Source: Deltaproteobacteria bacterium (GTDB lineage: Bacteria > Desulfobacterota > Desulfuromonadia > Geobacterales > DSM-12255). From it: a stretch of 43,092 nucleotides of DNA. The DNA is taken from contig JAJZTK010000014.1 of assembly GCA_021849045.1 (NCBI GenBank), positions 1 to 43,092 on the forward strand, written 5' to 3'. Every line of letters starts with the position of its first letter. The first letter of the stretch is position 1. Both the position numbers and the translations under genes were made by a program. Under the pieces are notes generated by a model that had not been told where the DNA came from, ran no database searches, and worked only from the letters and a program-made list of their open reading frames with translations. This document shows positions 1 through 8,412 of this stretch, one piece after another.

Positions 1-1166
1 AGATGGTTCGCTTCGGCCAGGGCCTCGACCGAGGTATTGAACCGCTGGGCCACGGCGGCCAGGGTCTCCCGCTTCTTCGCCCGGTAGCGGGTGTAGACGA
101 TCCGCTCGCTGTAGCGCTGGTTCTCCGCGATCTTCGCGTATTCAGCCTCAAAGAGCCCCTTCTTTCCTTTCGGCAGCTTCAACTGGTAGTTGGCATAATT
201 CGGCGGGGTGCACCAACGGCGCAGTTCCGGATTGAGCGCCTTGAGGGCCGGGTACGGTACGTCGGTGATGCGTGCGACCAGTTCCAGATCGGTCCGTGAG
301 GGAACCGTTACCGTGTCCAGTTCCAGCGGCGGCAGATAGGCCACGTCGGCGAACCCGTACCGGGCCGGCTCCTTGGCGATAATCGCAGCGGCCAGCAGTT
401 TGGGGACATAATCCTTGGTCTCCGGCTTCAGGTACGACCCCTTGGTCAGTTCCCAGAAATCGCGGCTGTTGTACTTGTCGATGGCCCGGAGGATCTTGTT
501 CTCGCCGGCGTTGTAGCCGGCTGCGGCCAGGTACCAGTCGTTGTTGAAGAGGGCGTAAAGCTCCTTCAGGTACAGGGCCGCGGCAATGGACGATTTCAGC
601 GGGTCTCTCCGCTCGTCGATCCACGGATCGATCCGCAGGGAGTAGCGCTTGCCGGTGCCGGACATGAACTGCCAGGGGCCCACGGCGCTGGCCACGGATA
701 CGGCGTGGGGAGTGAAGCCGCTCTCGATCATGGCCAGGTAGACCAGGTCTTCGGGAAGCTTTTCCTTCCTGAGGACTTCCTTCATGAGCGGGATGTACCG
801 TTCGGAACGGGAGAGCCAGCGGGCAAAGAAGGAACGCCCCCTGGTCCGGAAGTAGTTGACGAAGTACTCAACCTTGCCGTTCAGGGTGAGCGGGATGTCG
901 GATTCAGGAAGCTCGATCTGGGGAAAGCGGAGTTCGATCTCGTCAACAAGGTGCGCCGGATTCTCTTCGGCGGCAAAGGTCTCGGTGTCGGCGAGGCCCA
1001 GGGACCGGTACAGCTCAGCCTCCCGCCCCAGGGAGGCCACCGTGGCGGTGCGGGTCGTGAGCATCGCCTCGTCGGCCGGAGGAGTGGCCGGCAGTTCCGG
1101 ACGCTGGGCGGCAACGCAGGGTACTGCCATGAACATGAGAAAAAGAAGGGGGAGGATCTGCTGCAT
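1..1166 (-). CDS. Membrane-bound lytic murein transglycosylase, MltD-like (3' end cut by window edge)
   Basis: Predicted periplasmic enzyme that cleaves the MurNAc-GlcNAc bond of peptidoglycan, forming 1,6-anhydro ends. About 388 residues are visible and the gene runs off the left edge. The N-terminus reads MQQILPLLFLMFMAVPCVAA, a typical signal peptide, which supports the ATG at 1166 although no strong ribosome site precedes it. The SLT domain shows the catalytic glutamate in AMIESGF (about E148), then GPWQFMSGTGKRY and AAGYNAGENKILRAI. The last visible residues (YRAKKRETLAAVAQRFN) look like the start of a LysM cell-wall binding domain, as in MltD. The domain order SLT then LysM is known for the family; the exact number of LysM repeats cannot be seen. 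Confidence 0.88.
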   Translation of the reverse strand, partial: MQQILPLLFLMFMAVPCVAAQRPELPATPPADEAMLTTRTATVASLGREAELYRSLGLADTETFAAEENPAHLVDEIELRFPQIELPESDIPLTLNGKVEYFVNYFRTRGRSFFARWLSRSERYIPLMKEVLRKEKLPEDLVYLAMIESGFTPHAVSVASAVGPWQFMSGTGKRYSLRIDPWIDERRDPLKSSIAAALYLKELYALFNNDWYLAAAGYNAGENKILRAIDKYNSRDFWELTKGSYLKPETKDYVPKLLAAAIIAKEPARYGFADVAYLPPLELDTVTVPSRTDLELVARITDVPYPALKALNPELRRWCTPPNYANYQLKLPKGKKGLFEAEYAKIAENQRYSERIVYTRYRAKKRETLAAVAQRFNTSVEALAEANH

Positions 1167-1381
1167 TGGGGGTCCACCGCCGCACCACTGGAGCGGAAAT
1201 TTCGGCACCCGGGCGGCTACATTGAAAAAGATGGCGCAGTATAGAGGAATTTTCCCACCGTGTCAAATCGGGCATCCCGGACCTGTTCCGACCATTGCGC
1301 CCGGGAACTGATGTGGTATTACTTTATGGCCGCAACGGACCGATGGGGATACGTATTGATCCGGTGACACATTTCAAAATC

Positions 1382-1434
1382 GTAGGGGTGGGGCATGCCC
1401 GGCCCAATCAGGGCGCAGCAAGCAGCGCCCCTAC
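1382..1434. repeat. Dispersed palindromic repeat, copy A1
   Basis: Begins GTAGGGG and ends CCCCTAC. The right half (GGGCGCAGCAAGCAGCGCCC) closely matches the right half of copy A2 at 5620-5690 and is related to the hairpins at 33242 and 32886. It ends one base before the AGGAGG ribosome site of pgi, so it lies in the pgi leader. It resembles REP-type elements; no transposase is in the window. Confidence 0.75.
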
Positions 1435-1445
1435 AGGAGGACATG

Positions 1446-3032
1446 ATGACATCTCAGACTCTATGGAAGCGTTACCAGGAGTACCTCTGCGTCTGTCCGG
1501 AGATCGGGCTGACCCTGGATATCAGCCGCATGAACTTCGGCACCTACTTTTTCCCCCGCATGGAACCGGCCGTGCAGCAGGCCTATGCCGCCATGGCCGA
1601 ACTGGAGCAAGGCGCCATCGCCAACCCCGACGAAGGCCGGATGGTGGGACATTACTGGCTGCGCGCCCCAAAGCTGGCTCCAACCCCGGAGATCACGGCC
1701 GAGATCGAATTCACCGTCCGGGCGGTGCGGGAGTTCGCCGCCGATATCCATGAGGCTGCCATTACCACACCGGCCGGCACACCGTTTCGCCGCCTGCTGG
1801 TGATCGGCATCGGCGGATCGGCACTGGGCCCGCAGTTTGTGGCCGACGCCCTCGGCTCGTCAGCGGACAGGATGAAGCCCCACTTTTTCGACAACACCGA
1901 CCCGGACGGCATGGACCGGGTCCTGGCCGAGATCGGTTCCGCCCTGGCAGAAACCCTGACCGTGGTCATTTCCAAGAGCGGCGGCACCAAGGAGACCAGA
2001 AACGGCATGCTGGAAGCCAGGGCTGCCTACGGGCGGGCCGGCCTGGCCTTTCCCGGATATGCCGTGGCCGTGACCGGGGCCGGGAGCGAACTGGATCAAA
2101 CCGCAGTCTCTGAGGGGTGGCTCGCCCGCTTTCCCATGTGGGACTGGGTCGGCGGCCGGACTTCGGTCACGTCGGCGGTGGGGCTCCTGCCGGCAGCCCT
2201 CCAGGGGATCGATATCGCCGGGCTCCTGGAAGGGGCGCAAGCCTGCGACACCCTCACCCGTTGCCCGGAAACCCGCAAAAACCCGGCGGCACTGCTGGCC
2301 CTGATGTGGCACCATGCCACCGCCGGCCGCGGCGCCAGGGATATGGTTGTCCTGCCGTACCGGGACCGCCTCCTGCTCTTCTCCCGCTATCTCCAGCAGC
2401 TCATCATGGAATCCATCGGCAAGGAATTGGACCTGACCGGGCGCGTGGTCAACCAGGGGATCTCGGTTTATGGCAACAAAGGTTCCACCGACCAGCACGC
2501 ATATGTGCAGCAGCTCCGGGAAGGAGTTCCCAACTTCTTCGTCACCTTCATCCAGGTGCTGAAGGACCGAGCCGGGGGGGCGCTGGCTGTCGAGCCGGGG
2601 GTTACGAGCGGCGATTACCTCTTCGGTTTTCTCCAGGGGACCCGCCAGGCCCTGGCCGAAAAAGACCGCGAATCGCTCACCATCACCGTGGACGAACTGG
2701 ACGCACAGGCCATCGGGGTGCTCATCGCCCTCTACGAACGGGCCGTCGGCTTCTACGCCAGCCTGGTCGGCATCAACGCCTATCACCAACCCGGGGTGGA
2801 GGCTGGCAAAAAGGCCGCCGGCGTAGTGCTGAAACTGCAGGAGGAACTCTTCGCCCTGCTCCGGTCGCGCCCCGGCGAGCAGCTGACCGCCGACGAGGCC
2901 GCAGCAGCGCTCGGCAAGGGTGAGGAAGCGGAAAGCGCCTTCCATATCCTGCGTCACGCAGCTGCCAACCCGGACCACGGCATCACCATGGTGCCGGAGG
3001 AACCGCTCTGGCTGAGCCGGTTCAGCGGGTAA
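1446..3032 (+). CDS. pgi: Glucose-6-phosphate isomerase
   Basis: Cytoplasmic enzyme interconverting glucose 6-phosphate and fructose 6-phosphate in glycolysis and gluconeogenesis; it also feeds nucleotide-sugar synthesis. The 528-residue protein has the SIS-fold signatures [12 protein letters not shown] (about residues 118-129), the phosphate-binding SKSGGTKET (about 176), [18 protein letters not shown], and the C-terminal [12 protein letters not shown] (about 446). There are adjacent ATG codons at 1443 and 1446. The second is chosen because AGGAGG at 1435-1440 sits 5 nt from it. An in-frame upstream ATG at 1395 would read through repeat DNA and lacks a ribosome site. It stands alone, with the palindrome A1 forming its immediate leader. 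Confidence 0.96.
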   Translation: MTSQTLWKRYQEYLCVCPEIGLTLDISRMNFGTYFFPRMEPAVQQAYAAMAELEQGAIANPDEGRMVGHYWLRAPKLAPTPEITAEIEFTVRAVREFAADIHEAAITTPAGTPFRRLLVIGIGGSALGPQFVADALGSSADRMKPHFFDNTDPDGMDRVLAEIGSALAETLTVVISKSGGTKETRNGMLEARAAYGRAGLAFPGYAVAVTGAGSELDQTAVSEGWLARFPMWDWVGGRTSVTSAVGLLPAALQGIDIAGLLEGAQACDTLTRCPETRKNPAALLALMWHHATAGRGARDMVVLPYRDRLLLFSRYLQQLIMESIGKELDLTGRVVNQGISVYGNKGSTDQHAYVQQLREGVPNFFVTFIQVLKDRAGGALAVEPGVTSGDYLFGFLQGTRQALAEKDRESLTITVDELDAQAIGVLIALYERAVGFYASLVGINAYHQPGVEAGKKAAGVVLKLQEELFALLRSRPGEQLTADEAAAALGKGEEAESAFHILRHAAANPDHGITMVPEEPLWLSRFSG

Positions 3033-3148
3033 CCGCGATCGACGACACGAATATCTTCAGCGTGGTCGCTTTTCTTCCCCCGTTGTCAACCAACCGGGAA
3101 GTCGTCCGTTTTTATGGTATAAACCTGAAGTACGAAAGGAGATCTATC

Positions 3149-3589
3149 ATGAACAGAACGAAACGATTGGCCGTCATGCTGGCAGGAGTGCTCAGCCTGT
3201 CACTCCTGGCCGGACAGGCAATGGCCCAGACCGGTGAACCGCCGCAGGGAAGACCGAAGATGATGCACCGGGGAGAAGGGATGGGCCAGCCCGACCCCGC
3301 CCGCCACCTCCAACGCCTTACCACTAACCTCGGGCTGACCACGGAGCAGCAGGAGAAGATCAAGCCGATCCTCGATGAGGAGGCGGCCCAACTGAAGGCG
3401 ATCGACAACGAAAAGCTCACCGGCGCCGAACGCCGCACCAGAATGAAGGAACTCCACGGCGCTACCTTTGAAAAGATCCGGCCGATCCTGACCCCTGAGC
3501 AGCAGAAGAAACACGATGCCATGCGGGAACGGATGCAGGATAGAAACAAGGCCCACCAGATGAAGCCGGCGGAAGCGCCGGCCAAGTAA
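3149..3589 (+). CDS. Spy/CpxP-like periplasmic LTXXQ-motif protein
   Basis: A 146-residue exported protein. The start ATG at 3149 follows AAAGGAG at 3135-3141. The signal peptide is clear (positive MNRTKR, hydrophobic core, cleavage near AMAQ). The mature part is helical and charged and carries two LTxxQ-like motifs, LGLTTEQQEKIKPIL and ILTPEQQKKHDAM, which define the Spy/CpxP family of periplasmic chaperone or stress-sensing proteins. Length and two-motif layout fit the family. It is Met- and Lys-rich at the C-terminus. A chaperone role is family knowledge, not shown here. It is monocistronic, between pgi and a shared terminator. Confidence 0.85.
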   Translation: MNRTKRLAVMLAGVLSLSLLAGQAMAQTGEPPQGRPKMMHRGEGMGQPDPARHLQRLTTNLGLTTEQQEKIKPILDEEAAQLKAIDNEKLTGAERRTRMKELHGATFEKIRPILTPEQQKKHDAMRERMQDRNKAHQMKPAEAPAK

Positions 3590-3616
3590 TCGCCCTCCCC
3601 GGAGACAGGCAACAAA

Positions 3617-3655
3617 AAGGCCCCTGGCATTTCTTCGCGGAATGCCAGGGGCCTT
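3617..3655 (-). terminator. Intrinsic terminator for speA, possibly bidirectional
   Basis: A perfect 15-bp stem, AAGGCCCCTGGCATT (3617-3631) and AATGCCAGGGGCCTT (3641-3655), with a 9-nt loop. On the minus strand it is followed by a T-rich run (complement of AACAAAAA), so it should end the speA transcript. It lies between convergent genes and may also stop the Spy-like gene. Confidence 0.85.
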
Positions 3656-3677
3656 GTCTGCTCAAACCTTTTGTCCG

Positions 3678-5588
3678 TTATTCCCCCAGATAGGTATACC
3701 CCAGCAGGGTCCGGTCCAGGAGCTCGATGAAGTGGCTGCTCTCCTCGATGGAGACCAGACGCTTCGCCACCCCCTTCTCCAGATGCTCACGGACCCTTTT
3801 GAGGATCTCCGGTCCCTTGTACTGCACGTATTTCAGGCTCTCCCAGCAGGCATCGCCGTTGATGACCGTATCGATCATGTAGCCGGTCTTCTTGTTGAAG
3901 GTTATGTGCACGGCATTGGTGTCGCCGAACAGGTTGTGCAGGTCCCCCAGAATCTCCTGGTAGGCGCCGATCAGGAAAAAGCCGATGTAGTAATCCTCGT
4001 CTTTTCGCATCTTGTGCAGCGGCAGGAACTTGGTCCGGCCGTTCTCTCCGACGAAACTGGTGATCTCGCCGTCCGAATCGCAGGTGATGTCGGCAATGGA
4101 GGCGATGACGTCCGGCTTCTGGTTCAGCCGCTGCAGCGGCACGATCGGGAAGAGCTGGTCGATGGCCCAGGAGTCCGGGACCGACTGGAACAGGGAGAAG
4201 TTGGCGAAGTAGGTCTGGCGCAGGGCCAGCTGGAAGTTCTGCAACTCCTCCGGGATCGGCTTGATCTTCTCCACGATGCTGTTGATCTTCTTGATGATCT
4301 TGCCGTAGAGCCACTCGGCCATGGCCCGCTCCTGCAGGGTGAGGTAGCCGAGATTGAACAGGCTCACCGCCTCCTGGATCAGTTGCAGGGTATCGTGGTA
4401 GTCCTCCCGGAGAGAATAGCGGTCGATGCTCTTGTGGATGTCCACCAGCTTCTTGACGGTCGGCGCCAGCTTCTCCGCCGTGGCCAGGTCCTCCTCGAAA
4501 TCAGGGGTCAGGCGCTGGGTGTTGGTGTTGAGCACATTGGTCACCAGCACCGAATAGTGGGCGACCGTGGCCCGGCCCGACTCGGAGATGATGTTGGGAC
4601 ACTCCACGCCGGCATCGTCGCAGATGTTCTTGATCTGGTAGATGACGTCGTTGGCGTACTCGTCGATGGAGTAGTTGACGCTGGAGAAGTAACTGGACTT
4701 GGAGCCATCGTAGTCCACCCCGAGGCCGCCGCCGATATCCACGTATTCGATTCCCACCCCCAGTTTGCGCAGCTCGGCATAGACCCGCGCCCCCTCGATC
4801 AGGGCGGTCTTGATCTTGTCGATCTTGGTAATCTGGCTGCCGATATGGAAGTGGATCAGTTTCACCTGGTCGATCAGGCCGTTTTCCTCCAGGAGATCGA
4901 TGGCGGCGATGATTTCCGACATCCGCAGGCCGAACTTGGCGTCCTCACCGCCGGAGGTGGCCCACTTGCCGGTCCCCTTGGAAGAGAGCTTGACCCGGAT
5001 CCCCAGCTTTGGCTGGATGCCGGTCCGCTTCACCAGCTCGATGATCTTTTCCAGCTCGAACAGCTTTTCGACCACCAGGGTGATGTCGTAACCGACCTTG
5101 GTGGCGTAGAGGACGGTCTCGATGTACTCGGTGTCCTTGTAGCCGTTGCAGATGATGGGAAGGTTGTTGCCGCTGGAGATGGAGATACCGGCCACCAGCT
5201 CAGGCTTGGAGCCGACCTCCAGGCCGATGTTGTACCGCTTGCCGTAGCTGGCGATAGCCTCCACCACCTGCCGCTGCTGGTTCACCTTGATCGGATAGAA
5301 GGTCTGGTACTTTGCCGGGTAGTCGTTCTCGGCAATGGCGTTCCTGAAGACCCGGTTGATGCTGGCGATCCGCCCCTGCAGCACATCCATGAAGCGGAGC
5401 AGGATGGGGGGCTTGATCTTCCGCTTGATCAGGTCATCCACCAGCGCCCGCAGGTCGATGGAGCTCTTGGAACTGGACGAGGGGTGGACACAGACGTTCC
5501 CCTTCTTGTTGATGGAGAAGAGATCGGCACCCCAGTTGTCCAGGTTGTAGATCTTGGCAGAATCATTGATCGACCAGCGTTCGGACAT
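3678..5588 (-). CDS. speA: Biosynthetic arginine decarboxylase
   Basis: PLP enzyme converting arginine to agmatine, the first step of polyamine synthesis from arginine. The 636-residue length fits the large SpeA family (alanine racemase-fold type III decarboxylases). Visible features: PLP lysine in FYPIKVNQQ (K101), FHIGSQITKIDKIKTA, the phosphate-binding EYVDIGGGLGVDYDG, ESGRATVAHYS, and a C-terminal GDACWESLKYVQYKG. The start at 5588 (MSERWSIND) has GGGGAT upstream; a longer in-frame reading would translate repeat A2 and is rejected. It is last in a minus-strand polyamine set with nspC and the carboxyspermidine dehydrogenase. No agmatinase or agmatine deiminase is in the window. Confidence 0.95.
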   Translation of the reverse strand: MSERWSINDSAKIYNLDNWGADLFSINKKGNVCVHPSSSSKSSIDLRALVDDLIKRKIKPPILLRFMDVLQGRIASINRVFRNAIAENDYPAKYQTFYPIKVNQQRQVVEAIASYGKRYNIGLEVGSKPELVAGISISSGNNLPIICNGYKDTEYIETVLYATKVGYDITLVVEKLFELEKIIELVKRTGIQPKLGIRVKLSSKGTGKWATSGGEDAKFGLRMSEIIAAIDLLEENGLIDQVKLIHFHIGSQITKIDKIKTALIEGARVYAELRKLGVGIEYVDIGGGLGVDYDGSKSSYFSSVNYSIDEYANDVIYQIKNICDDAGVECPNIISESGRATVAHYSVLVTNVLNTNTQRLTPDFEEDLATAEKLAPTVKKLVDIHKSIDRYSLREDYHDTLQLIQEAVSLFNLGYLTLQERAMAEWLYGKIIKKINSIVEKIKPIPEELQNFQLALRQTYFANFSLFQSVPDSWAIDQLFPIVPLQRLNQKPDVIASIADITCDSDGEITSFVGENGRTKFLPLHKMRKDEDYYIGFFLIGAYQEILGDLHNLFGDTNAVHITFNKKTGYMIDTVINGDACWESLKYVQYKGPEILKRVREHLEKGVAKRLVSIEESSHFIELLDRTLLGYTYLGE

Positions 5589-5619
5589 AAGAATCCCCGT
5601 TGCTTTCGCTGTTATTAAT

Positions 5620-5690
5620 GTAGGGGCGCCGCTTGCTGCGCCCTTTTCTTTTTCACCTTGCATCAAGGGCGCGGCAAGCAGCGCCCCTAC
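5620..5690. repeat. Dispersed palindromic repeat, copy A2 (supplies the nspC stop codon)
   Basis: Long inverted repeat: GTAGGGGCGCCGCTTGCTGC at the left and the near-complement GGCAAGCAGCGCCCCTAC at the right, with a pyrimidine-rich centre. It fills most of the nspC-speA spacer. The TAG stop of nspC (5687-5689, read on the minus strand) lies inside its right end. Same family as A1, A3 and A4. Confidence 0.8.
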
Positions 5691-6841
5691 GACAACCTGC
5701 TCCTGAAATCCTCGTACCCGAAGCGCCTCACTACCTTCAGTTCGCCGGTCTCCGGCTCATAGGTGCAGATGGCCGGGTGCTGGATGCCGTTGAAGGTAGT
5801 GGTCTTCACCATAGTGTAGTGGGCCATGTCTTCGAAGGCCAGCCGGTCTCCCGGCTTGAGCGGCCGGTCAAAGGACCAGTCGCCGATGATGTCGCCGGCC
5901 AGGCAGGACGGGCCACCGAGGCGGTAGGTGTATGGCTTCTCGCCAGGATCGTACCCACCGGTAATTGCCGGCCGGTAGGGCATTTCCAGGCAATCCGGCA
6001 TGTGGCAGGTAGCCGAGACGTCCAGGATGGCGATATCCATCTCGTTGTGCACCACGTCCAGCACCTCGCCGACCAGGATGCCGGTACCGATGGCGATTGC
6101 CTCCCCCGGTTCAAGGTAGACCTCGACGCCGTACTTCCCCTTGAAGTACCGCACCAGTTCCACCAGGGCATCGATGTCGTACCCTTCGCGGGTGATGTGG
6201 TGGCCGCCCCCCAGGTTGAGCCATTTCATCTGCGGCAGGAACTGGCCGAACTTCTCCTCGAATGCCCTGGCAGTCCGCTCCAGCGGCTCGTACAGCTGCT
6301 CGCAGAGGGTGTGGAAGTGGAGTCCTTCGATCCCCTCAAGCGGCCTGCCGTCGAACTCTTGCCGCGGAATGCCGAGGCGCGACTTGGGGGCGCAGGGGTC
6401 ATAGATGGCAGTGTGCCCCTCCGAGTGTTCCGGATTCACCCGTAAGCCTACGGAGACCCGCCCGGCCTCCTTTTCCCACAGCGGCCGGAACCGTTCCAGT
6501 TGGTTGAAGGAGTTGAACACCAGGTGGTTGGATACCCGCAGGAGCTCGACAACGTCGCTCTCCTTGAAGGCGGCGGCAAAGCTGTGCACTTCCCGGCCGA
6601 ACTCCTCGAACCCGAGCCGCGCCTCCCAGGGAGAAGAGGCGCAGACCCCCCGCAGTGTCTCCCGGATAAGAGGGAAGACGCTCCACATGGCAAACGCCTT
6701 TAACGCCATGAGAATCTTCGCCCCGGAGCGCCGCTGCACCTCGTCCAGAATGGCCAGGTTGTGGCGCAGCCGCCCCAGGTCCACTACGTAGGCGGGGGAT
6801 GGAGCGAGTTCCAGGATTCTGTTAATATCGATACCGGTCAA
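5687..6841 (-). CDS. nspC: Carboxynorspermidine/carboxyspermidine decarboxylase
   Basis: PLP enzyme removing CO2 from carboxyspermidine (or carboxynorspermidine) to give spermidine (or norspermidine). The 384-residue protein has the alanine-racemase fold: PLP lysine in MALKAFAMWSVFPL (K48), GLHFHTLCEQ, LNLGGGHHITREGYD, LEPGEAIAIGTG, and the DVSATCHMPDCLEMPYRP segment typical of this family. The start is TTG at 6841, with AAAGG about 10 nt upstream. It lies downstream of the partner dehydrogenase and upstream of speA, so the three probably act in one pathway. The stop codon is inside repeat A2, and the last residues (SRLS) resemble the end of the HD-GYP protein (SRS), which also ends in this repeat family. 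Confidence 0.93.
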   Translation of the reverse strand: MTGIDINRILELAPSPAYVVDLGRLRHNLAILDEVQRRSGAKILMALKAFAMWSVFPLIRETLRGVCASSPWEARLGFEEFGREVHSFAAAFKESDVVELLRVSNHLVFNSFNQLERFRPLWEKEAGRVSVGLRVNPEHSEGHTAIYDPCAPKSRLGIPRQEFDGRPLEGIEGLHFHTLCEQLYEPLERTARAFEEKFGQFLPQMKWLNLGGGHHITREGYDIDALVELVRYFKGKYGVEVYLEPGEAIAIGTGILVGEVLDVVHNEMDIAILDVSATCHMPDCLEMPYRPAITGGYDPGEKPYTYRLGGPSCLAGDIIGDWSFDRPLKPGDRLAFEDMAHYTMVKTTTFNGIQHPAICTYEPETGELKVVRRFGYEDFRSRLS

Positions 6842-6905
6842 TGCTTTAAAACCTTTTGCCGAGAGAATGTGTGGAAGCCATCAACCCCTGGAGCGTGAGA
6901 TTTCC

Positions 6906-6994
6906 GTCAGATCGGCGTACCCGCAGGGAGTCCCGCGGAGGCGTAGCAGCGCTACGCCGCACAAGGAGACTTCCGAGGACGACGGCGAGATGGC
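6906..6994. repeat. Dispersed repeat B, copy 1
   Basis: About 89 bp in the spacer between the carboxyspermidine dehydrogenase and nspC. Its core is a perfect 8-bp inverted repeat, GGCGTAGC-AGC-GCTACGCC (6940-6958). The reverse complement matches 37545-37654 across most of its length, from GCCATCTCGCCG to GATCTGAC, with an insertion in the loop of the second copy. Non-coding and of unknown role. Confidence 0.8.
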
Positions 6995-7011
6995 GGGAAG
7001 GTCGCGCTCCT

Positions 7012-8205
7012 TTACAGCTCCGGCCACTCTCCTTCGACGATCACTTCCGGCAGCCCCATCGGTCCGAGTTCTTCCAGGAACAGTTCCGGATCGAACTGCT
7101 CCATGTTCCAGACCCCCGGACCGTGCCACTTGCCGGTCAGCATCATGATGGCGCCGACCACGGCCGGCACGCCGGTGGTGTAGCTGATCGCCTGTGACCG
7201 GACTTCCTTGTAGCAGTCCTCGTGGTCGCAGATGTTGTAGATGTAGACCTGTTTGCGCTTACCGTCCTTGGTGCCGCGGGCGATGATGCCGATGCAGGTC
7301 TTCCCCTTGGTCAACGGCCCGAGGCTCCCCGGATCGGGAAGGAGCGCCTTGAGGAACTGGATCGGCACGATCTTCTGCCCCTGGAACTCCACCTCGTCGA
7401 TCCTGGTCATACCCACGTTCTGCAGTACCTCCAGGTGCTTCAGGTAGTTGTCGGAGAAGGTCATCCAGAACTGGGCCTTCTTGATGGTCGGGATATGCCT
7501 GACGATCGACTCCATCTCCTCGTGGTACAGGCGATAGATGTTCATCGGCCCGATACCCCCGGGGAAATCGAAGACCCGCTTGGTGGCAAGCGGTGCACTC
7601 TCGACGAATTGCCCGTTCTCCCAGTGGCGGCAGATGGCGGTCACCTCCCGGATATTGATCTCCGGGTTGAAGTTGGTGGCAAACGGCTGGCCGTGACTGC
7701 CGGCATTGGCATCGATGATATCGATCTCCTCCACCACGTCCAGGTACCGCTTGGCCGCCAGGGCGGTGTACACGTTGGTGACGCCCGGATCGAACCCGGA
7801 CCCGAGTAGCGCCATGATGCCTTTCTCTTTGAAGCGGTCCTGGTAGGCCCACTGCCAGGAGTACTCGAACTTGGCAGTATCCAGCGGCTCGTAGTTGGCG
7901 GTATCCAGGTAGTCCACGCCGGTTTCCAGGCAGGCATCCATGATATGCAGGTCCTGATAGGGGAGTGCCACGTTGATCACCAGCTTCGGTTGCACCTGCT
8001 TGATCAGCGCCACCAGTTCGGGAACATTGTCGGCATCCACCCGGGCAGTCTTAATGCTGCCTTCGAGTTGGGCGGCAATGGCGTCGCACTTGGCCTTGGT
8101 CCGCGAGGCCAGGGTGATTTCGCTGAAGATGTCCCGGCGCTGGGCACACTTGTGGGTAACAACCTGGCCGACGCCGCCGGCGCCGATGATCAGAACCTTG
8201 CTCAT
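7012..8205 (-). CDS. Carboxyspermidine/carboxynorspermidine dehydrogenase (saccharopine dehydrogenase family)
   Basis: Predicted NADPH-dependent reductive condensation of putrescine (or diaminopropane) with aspartate semialdehyde to carboxyspermidine (or carboxynorspermidine). The 397-residue protein begins MSKVLIIGAGGVGQVV, a Rossmann dinucleotide motif. Family-type blocks follow: NVALPYQDLHIMDACLETGV, YLDTANYEP, LLGSGFDPGVTNVY and DANAGSHGQPFATNFNPEIN. The ATG at 8205 has GGAGG 5 nt upstream; the in-frame extension to 8328 is not supported. A lysine-pathway saccharopine dehydrogenase is the alternative, but the neighbouring nspC and speA argue for polyamines. The CDS ends at 7012 and is separated from nspC by repeat B. 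Confidence 0.9.
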   Translation of the reverse strand: MSKVLIIGAGGVGQVVTHKCAQRRDIFSEITLASRTKAKCDAIAAQLEGSIKTARVDADNVPELVALIKQVQPKLVINVALPYQDLHIMDACLETGVDYLDTANYEPLDTAKFEYSWQWAYQDRFKEKGIMALLGSGFDPGVTNVYTALAAKRYLDVVEEIDIIDANAGSHGQPFATNFNPEINIREVTAICRHWENGQFVESAPLATKRVFDFPGGIGPMNIYRLYHEEMESIVRHIPTIKKAQFWMTFSDNYLKHLEVLQNVGMTRIDEVEFQGQKIVPIQFLKALLPDPGSLGPLTKGKTCIGIIARGTKDGKRKQVYIYNICDHEDCYKEVRSQAISYTTGVPAVVGAIMMLTGKWHGPGVWNMEQFDPELFLEELGPMGLPEVIVEGEWPEL

Positions 8206-8349
8206 GAATACCTCCGCTGAGTCGCTGAGAACTGGTTTTGCCTGGACAGAATGCAACCTTTGAGGTTTAGTATATACACTTTCTGCTGTCAATGATTTTC
8301 CTTCGGCAGGTATCGGCACGCCAGCCACCGGTCAACCGATTGAAACCAA

Positions 8350-8378
8350 TTGACTTTACAAGAAAAATTGAGTACCAA
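8350..8378 (+). promoter_or_regulatory. Possible sigma-70-type promoter for proC
   Basis: TTGACT (8350-8355), a 17-nt spacer, then TACCAA (8373-8378), about 35 nt before the proposed proC start. The -10 match is weak, so this is tentative. Confidence 0.3.
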
Positions 8379-8412
8379 CGGAAAATGGCTTACAGAAGGA
8401 TCGGATTGGGGG

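Noticed and set aside
1860-2978. 372-codon minus-strand open frame opposite pgi
   Set aside because: Shadow frame; pgi motifs are unambiguous on the plus strand.
3642-5618. 658-codon plus-strand open frame opposite speA
   Set aside because: Antisense shadow of a GC-rich gene; low-complexity Leu/Val/Asp/Gly-rich translation without motifs, while the minus strand encodes clear SpeA.
8208-8226. Two CGCTGAG units as another tandem array
   Set aside because: Two copies of an 8-bp unit (CGCTGAGT, CGCTGAGA) only; period differs from the heptamer arrays and chance cannot be excluded.
8269-8292. TTGACA and TATACT on the minus strand upstream of the carboxyspermidine dehydrogenase
   Set aside because: Both hexamers are good but only 12 nt apart, too short for a sigma-70 promoter.
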